A stretch of DNA of 64,000 nt, taken from contig NZ_BAOG01000044.1 in NCBI RefSeq assembly GCF_000400365.1, forward strand, positions 1 to 64,000. Direction: 5' to 3'. This stretch comes from Vibrio jasicida CAIM 1864 = LMG 25398 (GTDB lineage: Bacteria; Pseudomonadota; Gammaproteobacteria; Enterobacterales; Vibrionaceae). The notes below the pieces were generated by a model, which saw only the letters and a list, made by a program, of their open reading frames with translations, ran no database searches and was not told where the DNA came from. Of this stretch, positions 26,795 to 34,914 are shown piece after piece (position 1 is the stretch's first letter; every line of letters starts with the position of its first letter). The position numbers and the translations under genes are program-made.

Positions 26795-29700
26795 CGGAAT
26801 CTCTCCATCTCATTCGACCAAAACGGATTAATAGCACTTGTCGGGATAAGCTCTAACTGTACCTTGTTCCCTTTTAGGTCAATCATCACGATATTGTCTT
26901 TTCTTGATTCAGGCCTTGCTTTAAGCGACTGATCTAAAAGCTTAAAGATTCCCCATTCACCTTCATAGGTATGCGCAATTTCGCGATTGGATTCAGGAGG
27001 TGTAAACACGATTCGAGTTTGATCTTGACCTGCTGGCCAACTTAGCGCTTTCGCTCTTGCTGGCCCGTGTTTATAGACGAGATCTTGAGTTCCTAACTCC
27101 AGCACAAAACGCGTAATATGCTGGTCGAGATAGACTGGCTTCATTCCAAAATCGACACGTAATGAATTATCGGATTCAAAAAACGTTTGCCTGATTCGCT
27201 TAGCCCGTTGAAATACCACCAATGTTTCCTGTCGAACGCCAATCTCTTTCTCAAATGTCCAACGTCTTGAGGAAGTATCAACGAAAGGTTCTAAATACTC
27301 GTTGAAGAATGAGTCCAGTGTCCCGCCATACCCAAAGAAACGCTTAAAGTCTTTTAACCTCACTTCTTTTGCCGCATTTGGAACAAATGGATAACGACCA
27401 GCGATTGAACTACGATAAGGTTTAATGACTTGCGTTAACCACAATTGATTAAGGTGATCCTTAGATCCGCTTTCTGCAAACTTAACCGATTCCTGAGACA
27501 ATTCTCCTAGCCATTGATTAAACGGTTTAGGCAATAACTCTTGTGCTCGTTCAAATGACGACGCCACATCCTGTGTTACTGTGCCATCCAAAATGCTCTT
27601 GTACGCTATTTTTTGATTGTTTCCAGAGCTCGATAAATCTGACAAGTACGACCTTAAATTAATCATGGCCTGCTGAATATCAGCATAATCCTGCTCACCC
27701 AAACGGAGCACAGCTGTAAAATGCTGTTCTACTTGTTTACCCGGTAAAGCGACATTAAAGGTGTTTTCTTCAGGTAAATACATATCTAGCTTATCTGCGG
27801 TATTAGAGAACTTAACTTTTGCTACTTTACCAGCGACCTCAGAAGCGGCTTTTTGATTGTCAGACAATACAACCTTCGTCAGTCCAACTTCCTTCTGAAT
27901 CGCACGCAATAAAGATTCAATAGGCCTTTCTACGCCAGCTAAGACTCTTGCTTGTTCAGAGGCAAACTCTAAGTTGGGCGCTTGCTTTAATTGAATGTCT
28001 TGAATCAAATCCTTCCATTCATTGACATAATCTTGGTAATACCTGTTTTGTACACCTTCAATAGCGCTCGCATGATCTATCTCGTGAGCTTGTAAGTCAT
28101 CACCATAGACCCAATTTTCTTCCATCAACCCTTTCACCGTTCGGTTGATTTGAATTTGAAAAATACTATGAAAGCCGTTGTAGGTATAAAAGCCTGAAAT
28201 ACCCTGAGACAAAGGTTTTCCGCTGATACGCTCGAATTGCTCCAGTCCCTTCGGACCGAGGACATCAGTTAAACGAAATGACGGTACATGGCTCTTTGAA
28301 AACTGAATTTTCATTCTTTGGTATGCACGTTCTGGCAATGACATCTCAGTTAATATGTCCCTTGCACTAGCAACAACATCATCTTGAAAAACAAGACCGC
28401 GTTCATTACTCTCCAGCAGATGTTGTGTATGAACCATAAGGCGCCCTCTTAACGCCTCATTAAGCACTCCTGGATATTGGTGTTCAAAATAAAAACGAAA
28501 CCACGCTAGCACTTCTTCTTGCTGATATTTATCAGGGTTAAACAGCATTAGGTAAGTTTTTAGAGTTTCATAGAGATATTGTCGATGTGCCTGGTTGCTC
28601 TCCATCTCATTGACTAAGCTGCGAGTCACCATTGGGGAAAAATGTTGGGCCAAGGCTGCAATGTAAGCGCTATTCGCGGCTTGAGAAACTTTGTCCCCCT
28701 GATAAAGACCAAATTTTTTAATGGTGTCGCTCTCTCCGTACTGGCTCTGCTTTCCAAGAGGTAATGTCATAATACGATCTAGCGTTTCCACAGCACTGAT
28801 AATATCTGATTCGAAATCCAGACTGTCGGCACCAATCATGGCGTTAACATGGCCAGTCTGACGATTAGTCTCTCTAATAAGTTCTTTATTCCATTGATAA
28901 CTTGTGGCCCAAGCAACAGTGGCTCCCACGAGCGTAATCGTACAGCCGATGTATACCCCTTTATGGAGCCAACCGGACTTTCTTTGGTAATGACGATTCA
29001 CCGTCCCTAACAATTGTTCTTTGAAAATCACACGGTCAAATAGACTCTTAACAAAAAAACTATGTGAGCCGGTACTGTGTGAGGTTAATGGCAAATTGCC
29101 CAATCCCAGCCCATTTGTAGATTCACTCATCAATCGATTCATAGGCGCCCCCTCTTGAACCGAGCTAACCATGAAAACACCTCGAATTAAGGCAGGTTCC
29201 TCAAAGCTGTTTTGTGAAAAGATCTCGGCTAGAAATTCGTCTAAGTTGGCCTGTAATACTCGTAACTGTTTCGGAAACTCAAATATTAGCGCTCGCTTAT
29301 CGAGATCGTCTTCTGTTTCGAGAATGCGTAACATCCGTGCATCTAGACGTTCCAACATATGATGGAACTCTCGGTTAAACAGAGAAATCACTCCGCGTTC
29401 ATCATCGCATTCTTGAGGGAACATAAAACCAAACAAATCGTCACGTTCTTCTTTACTCAAATCCGAGAAATACTCATTAAAGCCAGCAACGAGATCCATT
29501 TTCGTCAACAAGACATAAATTGGGAATTGCATACCAAGTTGGTTTTTAAGCTCTTGTAAACGAGATTTAATGGCTCTGGCATGAAGACTTCGTTCAGTAC
29601 GAGTTTGAGACATGACACTTGCTAAACTGACCGTGACAATTGCGCCGTTGATTGGTCTTTGTGTACGGTATTTTTTCAATAACCCCAGAAAGCCATGCCA

Positions 29701-30294
29701 TGCTTTTGAGTCCACTTTCTCTTGGCTATCTTGAGTAGTGTAACGACCAGCGGTATCAATCAATACGGCTTTGTTCGCAAACCACCAATCACAATGTCGT
29801 GTTCCCCCCACACCCGCGACCGAATCTGACCCTGTAGAGTTAGCTAACGGGAATTCCAGCCCAGACTGCTTCAAAATCGTGGTTTTTCCAGTACCCGGAG
29901 GACCGATTAGTACATACCACGGTAAGTCATATAGGCTACGTTTACCTTTATGGGTTTTAGTGACAATCTTGATCGCTTGCTCTATACGATCACGCATTAA
30001 ATCAACTTCGGTGGCAGCTTCTTTGTCTGATTGACTATCAAGTTCAAGCAAAGTCTGGATACTTTCATCCTCTTTCACTTTCTGTTTATGCTGCTTGGTC
30101 AGGTTGAATACTCCCCAAACAAACACCAAGATAAGAATTGTGACTAAGCGTTGGAAATCTGTCTTTAGTGGCTCATAGCCAGCGACAATAATTAAAGGAC
30201 CGACCGCCCAAATAAAAATGGAACACGCCGCAACGCCAATAAGGCCGATAAACCAGCGCTGAGTGAAGACTCTGCCTACTTCTCGGATACTCAT
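26776..30294 (-). CDS. tssM: T6SS membrane-complex protein TssM (IcmF)
   Basis: TssM is the inner-membrane channel protein that spans the periplasm to meet TssJ. It has about 1172 residues. Two membrane helices lie in the first ~65 residues. A cytoplasmic GTPase-like domain follows, with Walker A GPPGTGKTTIL at about 128-138. A third membrane helix lies near residue 445, followed by the large periplasmic domain and the C-terminal IcmF/VasK domain. The start is uncertain: GTG at 30303 and ATG at 30294 are both possible, and I list the ATG. An intact Walker A suggests nucleotide binding. Confidence 0.95.
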   Translation of the reverse strand: MSIREVGRVFTQRWFIGLIGVAACSIFIWAVGPLIIVAGYEPLKTDFQRLVTILILVFVWGVFNLTKQHKQKVKEDESIQTLLELDSQSDKEAATEVDLMRDRIEQAIKIVTKTHKGKRSLYDLPWYVLIGPPGTGKTTILKQSGLEFPLANSTGSDSVAGVGGTRHCDWWFANKAVLIDTAGRYTTQDSQEKVDSKAWHGFLGLLKKYRTQRPINGAIVTVSLASVMSQTRTERSLHARAIKSRLQELKNQLGMQFPIYVLLTKMDLVAGFNEYFSDLSKEERDDLFGFMFPQECDDERGVISLFNREFHHMLERLDARMLRILETEDDLDKRALIFEFPKQLRVLQANLDEFLAEIFSQNSFEEPALIRGVFMVSSVQEGAPMNRLMSESTNGLGLGNLPLTSHSTGSHSFFVKSLFDRVIFKEQLLGTVNRHYQRKSGWLHKGVYIGCTITLVGATVAWATSYQWNKELIRETNRQTGHVNAMIGADSLDFESDIISAVETLDRIMTLPLGKQSQYGESDTIKKFGLYQGDKVSQAANSAYIAALAQHFSPMVTRSLVNEMESNQAHRQYLYETLKTYLMLFNPDKYQQEEVLAWFRFYFEHQYPGVLNEALRGRLMVHTQHLLESNERGLVFQDDVVASARDILTEMSLPERAYQRMKIQFSKSHVPSFRLTDVLGPKGLEQFERISGKPLSQGISGFYTYNGFHSIFQIQINRTVKGLMEENWVYGDDLQAHEIDHASAIEGVQNRYYQDYVNEWKDLIQDIQLKQAPNLEFASEQARVLAGVERPIESLLRAIQKEVGLTKVVLSDNQKAASEVAGKVAKVKFSNTADKLDMYLPEENTFNVALPGKQVEQHFTAVLRLGEQDYADIQQAMINLRSYLSDLSSSGNNQKIAYKSILDGTVTQDVASSFERAQELLPKPFNQWLGELSQESVKFAESGSKDHLNQLWLTQVIKPYRSSIAGRYPFVPNAAKEVRLKDFKRFFGYGGTLDSFFNEYLEPFVDTSSRRWTFEKEIGVRQETLVVFQRAKRIRQTFFESDNSLRVDFGMKPVYLDQHITRFVLELGTQDLVYKHGPARAKALSWPAGQDQTRIVFTPPESNREIAHTYEGEWGIFKLLDQSLKARPESRKDNIVMIDLKGNKVQLELIPTSAINPFWSNEMERFRCPQTL

Positions 30295-30308
30295 ATCTCT
30301 CACTTTTC

Positions 30309-31598
30309 CTAGTTTGCGACAATCAAGTCAATTTCGATACGACGGTTCAACGCTCTATTGTCAGAACTGGTGTTTTCCACCAAAGGTCTCGCATCACCTA
30401 ACCCTTCAGGTAGCACTCTTCCTTCCAGCCCACTATTTGCAATCAACTGGTCTGACATGGCAGTGGCTCTTGCCAAAGATAGATGCCAATTAGAAGGATA
30501 TTTACTGGTGAAGATAGGGTTATCATCCGTATGGCCGGTAACAAGAATTTTGCCTTCTGTCGCTTCAAGAGTACGTGCTATTTTGGAAACAACGGGTTGT
30601 ATGTAAGCAACAACATCTGCACTTCCTGACTCAAATAAGTCTTGCGCTTTCAACGATATTCTTACGCGGTCGGGTAACGCTTCTACCGTAACCAATCCTT
30701 TATTCATTTCCGTCGCAAGATACATAGAGATACGATCCGCCACAGGTTGAACCTTCGACTCAAGCTCCGCTGACGAGACTTGCCTATCCGGCTGGATCAA
30801 ATTAACCAAATTCGAAAACGTTCGATTGGAAGCACTATTCAAGTCATAGCTAAGGTACATAAAAACGCACACCAAAATTGCCGAGGTAACCGAGCATACA
30901 ACCCACAATGGTGCTCGTTCTGACATTTGGGAACCTGTAAGCGTGCGCTTATCAATATTGGCACTCATTTCTTTTGCAGTACCACGCCCATAGGACTTAA
31001 GAATGCTCATGATTTGCTTTCTAAGACGTCGATGATTTTCTAAGCCATTTTTCTCTAAACGGTATTGCCCGACAAAACCAAGCGACAAGCAAACATACAT
31101 CAACTCTAACAAATCGAGCTGCGACTCTGGCTGAGACAGTGCATTATCAAGATGTTTGAAAAAGGCTTCTCCACCCTGACTGCTCGAATAAAATGAACTC
31201 AATAAAGAATCATGACTCCATGTAGATTGGCTTCCCCAATGGGTATTCAATACCGCCTCATCAATTGAGCAACATAAACAGTACCGTGCTGTATCAATGG
31301 TTTCTAATTCAACGTTATGTTGGCGCAGTCGGTTTTCGTAGTCTCTCAGTTTCTGTGCGAGTGTTTCCTTGAGAAACAACACATCCGAATGTGAGGCCGT
31401 TGATCGAATTTGCCCTACCATTGATAAGATACCGTTGGCTTCAGCCAAAATTGGGTTGAGTCCAAAAGCAACGACTGAGTCGTTATTAACGATCTCAGGG
31501 CTTTTAGAGATCACAACCGTGCTATCTACTGGCTTTACGTCTGGTTGTTTTAAATTTGGTCGCCCACCCGGTGTGGGTTTGATTATCGTTTGTTCCAT
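30309..31598 (-). CDS. tssL: T6SS membrane protein TssL with OmpA peptidoglycan-binding domain
   Basis: TssL is the inner-membrane partner of TssM (DotU/IcmH family). It has 429 residues. The cytoplasmic hook domain covers about 45-215, with ARYCLCCSIDEAVLN as the family signature. A single membrane helix follows at about 226-248. The periplasmic C-terminal OmpA-like domain has ILVTGHTDDNP at about 349 and NRRIEIDLIV at the end. The fused OmpA domain anchors the complex to peptidoglycan, so no separate TagL is needed. Confidence 0.96.
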   Translation of the reverse strand: MEQTIIKPTPGGRPNLKQPDVKPVDSTVVISKSPEIVNNDSVVAFGLNPILAEANGILSMVGQIRSTASHSDVLFLKETLAQKLRDYENRLRQHNVELETIDTARYCLCCSIDEAVLNTHWGSQSTWSHDSLLSSFYSSSQGGEAFFKHLDNALSQPESQLDLLELMYVCLSLGFVGQYRLEKNGLENHRRLRKQIMSILKSYGRGTAKEMSANIDKRTLTGSQMSERAPLWVVCSVTSAILVCVFMYLSYDLNSASNRTFSNLVNLIQPDRQVSSAELESKVQPVADRISMYLATEMNKGLVTVEALPDRVRISLKAQDLFESGSADVVAYIQPVVSKIARTLEATEGKILVTGHTDDNPIFTSKYPSNWHLSLARATAMSDQLIANSGLEGRVLPEGLGDARPLVENTSSDNRALNRRIEIDLIVAN

Positions 31599-31612
31599 AA
31601 TGACGAAGCCTG

Positions 31613-32938
31613 TTATTGGCTAATGCTCCAAAGTTCAATGTCAGCATTCGGGAAGTGACCAGAAAGTTGTAGCGCGATGCCGCCACTTTCTCGCAGCCTC
31701 ATCCAGAACGGTCCCTTTTTCACAACCTCGAAGTACACATAGCCCGTTTGATAAGGTATTTGTCTTGGAACAACACTCAAAGGCGCAACACTGATACCGT
31801 TGATTTGATTGTTAATGAGATCGCGTATTTGCTCTGCAGGCCCTAACTTAAGCTGAGCAGGCACTAAGCGTCGTATTTCATCGGTGGTTGTATCAGCCTT
31901 AACCGCGAGTACAAACTGGCAAGACTCCAGTAAGCGTTTATCTGGCAGAGGTGTCACTTGGATGCCATATTGACGTATTTCAAGTGGTAACTTATTCGCC
32001 GTTTGGTCTAAAACGACACTTAAGTACTGGCTGAGTATCTGATTAATCTCATGAAACACACTGGAAAGATCGAAGTGATCGTATTTTCTTAGTTCCGGAA
32101 CACGTTTGTTCTTACTCGAAAACGTCGATAACTCACCGATATAACCATGCAGTAGTGCTACTAAATCTAAAGGGTGTACCTGTTCTAGTTCGGAAAAGTG
32201 ACGTAAAGTCACTTCATAGCGGTTCAACATCTGCAGCATAATAAAATCGACCGCAGAAGCGGAAGCCGCCTTACCCTGAACCAAACGCTGAGACACAACG
32301 TCTGCACGGATCTTTGTCATTGCAAGTACGTTACGTAAACATGTGGTTATAACAGCACTATTCAGAATATTTATGTGTGGTGGGATGTATTCTTCATCAA
32401 GAATGACTGCCCCTTCATCGGATACTTCTTTGATTTTGAAAATCGGCAATTCAATAAAGCCAGACTGCTGCTCATTACTTGCTGCTAGCTCTAGATTAAT
32501 CGCGGTTACTTGAATGCACTCTTCATCTTCCCCAGTTAAAACATCGACAACATCCAAATCTTTTAGAAGATAACGTGAAACCAATTCCTCACTTTTATCA
32601 GAGACCAATCGTTGTTTTAAGCTAAACGCCGGAACAACGATTTTGACCAACGTTTGATGGGTGCCTTTTTTTACGAATAACGGCGTTATGCTCGCATCAC
32701 CTTTTTTCCATTGAACGAGAGTCATGTCTGGCAGGATCGCATCGATCTTTTCTATCTCAATAACCCCTTCTTTTAAAGCGGTAGAATTGATTAGGCTCGA
32801 TGATACGCCCCAATTGTATGCGTGCTGTAAGTGAACTAGCCCTTTGTATTCGTGAGCAGTTGCTCGTTCACTTTGCTGGAAATGTTGAGGACGCAAAAAC
32901 ATCCCCTCACACCAAGCGGTATGGGAAAAGTGTGTCAT
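31613..32938 (-). CDS. tssK: T6SS baseplate-to-membrane adaptor TssK
   Basis: TssK trimers connect the baseplate wedges to TssL and TssM. At 441 residues it has the family length. The start HTAWCEGMFLRPQHFQQSER (about 6-25) is the most conserved TssK segment, and FRPQ-like YVYFEVVKKGPFW lies near the C-terminus. It lies 14 bp from tssL and 16 bp from tssJ in the operon. Confidence 0.96.
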   Translation of the reverse strand: MTHFSHTAWCEGMFLRPQHFQQSERATAHEYKGLVHLQHAYNWGVSSSLINSTALKEGVIEIEKIDAILPDMTLVQWKKGDASITPLFVKKGTHQTLVKIVVPAFSLKQRLVSDKSEELVSRYLLKDLDVVDVLTGEDEECIQVTAINLELAASNEQQSGFIELPIFKIKEVSDEGAVILDEEYIPPHINILNSAVITTCLRNVLAMTKIRADVVSQRLVQGKAASASAVDFIMLQMLNRYEVTLRHFSELEQVHPLDLVALLHGYIGELSTFSSKNKRVPELRKYDHFDLSSVFHEINQILSQYLSVVLDQTANKLPLEIRQYGIQVTPLPDKRLLESCQFVLAVKADTTTDEIRRLVPAQLKLGPAEQIRDLINNQINGISVAPLSVVPRQIPYQTGYVYFEVVKKGPFWMRLRESGGIALQLSGHFPNADIELWSISQ

Positions 32939-32954
32939 TGAATAGTCACCAAGA

Positions 32955-33410
32955 TTATTTCACGAACAAAGACAGGTCTTCTAAGTGGATTTGATAGGTG
33001 TTGTAACCTGTCTTTTCAACTTCGATCACTTGCCTCCAATTCGAGTTTTCGATGTCTCGAAACGCAGCCACTAAGCCGAGATACTCTGTCTGGGGAGACA
33101 TACTGGCTTGGTAAACCTCCTTTTGACCTGGCGTTAGGGATATCTCAAATTTGTTGACTAAATCGGGGCCCAGAACTTTGTCATAGCTTTCGTATATTGA
33201 GAAAAAGTCCTGACTTTCAAATACCGTTGGTGATGTAAGTTCGAAAATATATATAACAACTGGTGACGGCCTCCCATTAGAATCTGGATTGATATTATGG
33301 CTCGCCGTTATTTCTAAATCCGCATAAGGGTCAACCACTAAGTTTGCCGCTGAACACCCAATGAGAGTCACTGTTAATATCAGTAATACTATTCTTTTAA
33401 CTAATTTCAT
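32955..33410 (-). CDS. tssJ: T6SS outer-membrane lipoprotein TssJ
   Basis: TssJ is the outer-membrane lipoprotein of the membrane complex. It has 151 residues. The N-terminus is a lipoprotein signal with a lipobox, LIGC, at Cys19, followed by SAA; Ser at +2 fits outer-membrane sorting. The mature part is a transthyretin-like beta sandwich with the SPVVIYIFELTSPTVFESQDFF segment broken over residues 50-70, typical of TssJ. It binds the periplasmic tip of TssM. Confidence 0.94.
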   Translation of the reverse strand: MKLVKRIVLLILTVTLIGCSAANLVVDPYADLEITASHNINPDSNGRPSPVVIYIFELTSPTVFESQDFFSIYESYDKVLGPDLVNKFEISLTPGQKEVYQASMSPQTEYLGLVAAFRDIENSNWRQVIEVEKTGYNTYQIHLEDLSLFVK

Positions 33411-33419
33411 AATTAGACC

Positions 33420-34595
33420 TTAACTATCACGTCTTAGAGCGTTTTCATAATGCTTGGCAAAGTCATCTAAATAAAAAAGGTTCTCTTTATTAACAACGTC
33501 GTTGGTTAGTTGGTTATAAATGACCTCGAACCTTTTCCAACTTTTATAATACTTTCTTGTCGGAATCACTTTATTAAACAAACTATCACTAGAAAGTGAC
33601 TCAGAATATATTAAAGATGGATCAACTAATGACATAACACTTATTACCGTACCATTCACACCTTGCATTAATGCTTGTTCATGGTTTTCAATATCCTTAA
33701 ATGCCTCTTTTATTGCCGAATCAGGCGGCATAAAACTCGCTGTTTTCCGGTTATAAAGATTATGCATAGCGTCTTCTAAATTGGCCGAGAATTTGAGTGG
33801 ATTATTCTCAGATTTTCTAAATGCGGTATGATTTAAGCGATTAGTCTGTTTGAATTCAGCTCGATTGTGTAAAGTCTCCATTAATCCTGTAAGCATTAAA
33901 GAAAAAGACTCTCCTAGCTGCTGAAACCACATCTCTCTCTGCTCGTCAGGTACCATATTCGGACTAATACCCAATCCGCGAATGAACGCGTCAGCCTCAT
34001 TACTGGCACTCAGTTTTTGGGGAGTTTTGTTCGGTTCTTCTGTGACGAGACGTGATATATCTTGTTCTTGCTGAGGAGGAATCGAGGGCTCAATAAAGTC
34101 ATCCATTAAGCCAATATCTAACTGATACTCATTGGAAACACTGTCCTCTAAGAGTTCAGAAGCGCTTATGCCAAAGTCACTATGATTGAAATTACTGCTA
34201 GCGCCTTCGTTAAAGGATTCATTTGATTCAACACTTTGAACTGGCACCTGTTCTAAACACTTCTCCTGAACGCTAACCTGAATTTGATAATCGCCGAGGG
34301 TCACCACATCATCATGAGCTAGAGCGATTTCATTGCCCTGTCCGATTGGACTGACTGAGTTGTTCACGAATGTACCGTTGGTCGATAAGTCTTTGATCAA
34401 ATACTTGTCACCAAACTTGATAATTTCACCATGCTTACCTGAAATGACTCTTTCTGGATCGGGAAGTGTCCAGTCACATTGTTCAGAGCGGCCAAAGGAA
34501 ATTTTTTCGTGTTCGCCGCTTGCGTCAAAGATGAACTCGCCTTCTATCTCAGGAGTGAACTTATGAAAACTCGTTATGGTTAAAACCAACGTCAT
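33420..34595 (-). CDS. FHA-domain T6SS scaffold protein Fha (TagH)
   Basis: Fha is the phosphothreonine-binding scaffold that promotes T6SS assembly once the kinase has phosphorylated it. It has 391 residues. The FHA domain (about 28-108) has the GRS, SGKHG and LSTNGTFVN motifs that form the phosphate-binding loops. A low-complexity acidic linker follows, then a C-terminal TagH domain (about 210-390). It is the first gene of the minus-strand T6SS operon. A GAGG site lies 5 bases before the ATG, and this site overlaps a possible Qrr pairing region. Confidence 0.93.
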   Translation of the reverse strand: MTLVLTITSFHKFTPEIEGEFIFDASGEHEKISFGRSEQCDWTLPDPERVISGKHGEIIKFGDKYLIKDLSTNGTFVNNSVSPIGQGNEIALAHDDVVTLGDYQIQVSVQEKCLEQVPVQSVESNESFNEGASSNFNHSDFGISASELLEDSVSNEYQLDIGLMDDFIEPSIPPQQEQDISRLVTEEPNKTPQKLSASNEADAFIRGLGISPNMVPDEQREMWFQQLGESFSLMLTGLMETLHNRAEFKQTNRLNHTAFRKSENNPLKFSANLEDAMHNLYNRKTASFMPPDSAIKEAFKDIENHEQALMQGVNGTVISVMSLVDPSLIYSESLSSDSLFNKVIPTRKYYKSWKRFEVIYNQLTNDVVNKENLFYLDDFAKHYENALRRDS

Positions 34596-34914
34596 GTAAA
34601 CCTCGCCAAAGGGACTGCTTAATATTTGTGTTTCATTCTTTATGTTTAGATCGTTTATTTATTAACAATTAAGTTATTATCGACCCATAAAATAATATTT
34701 ATATTTCAAGAACGGAATAATGAATTAATTTTCTAGCAAAGCAATCAGGTATTTTTACTCAGAACAAAATATACAACGAGGTTCAAATTTTTGACACTTC
34801 AATTTACACGCGTCAAAAAACCGATGTTAGCTTGACCGAGAAATCAAAAAGTCATCATTTTTCATGAGTTATTAGACTATATATTTTCACCATCATTTAT
34901 ACGGAGCCTCTGTG
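34596..34914. promoter_or_regulatory. Divergent intergenic region of the T6SS operon and kinase gene
   Basis: These ~320 bp separate fha (minus) from the kinase gene (plus) and must hold both promoters. The region is AT-rich with no coding signal. The one clear structure is an 8-bp inverted repeat, TTTTTGAC at 34788-34795 and GTCAAAAA at 34812-34819, spaced by 16 bp. It could bind a dimeric regulator. I see no sigma-54 pair and no strong sigma-70 pair. Confidence 0.5.
34601..34617 (-). promoter_or_regulatory. Possible Qrr sRNA pairing site over the fha ribosome binding site
   Basis: The minus-strand leader reads TTGGCGAGG just before the fha ATG. It matches the complement of the conserved Qrr segment CCUAGCCAA in eight of nine positions and includes the GAGG ribosome binding site. 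A further CAGT at 34614-34617 can pair with the adjacent ACUG of Qrr if 4-5 mRNA bases bulge out. This is pattern matching only, with no energy calculation. Confidence 0.35.
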
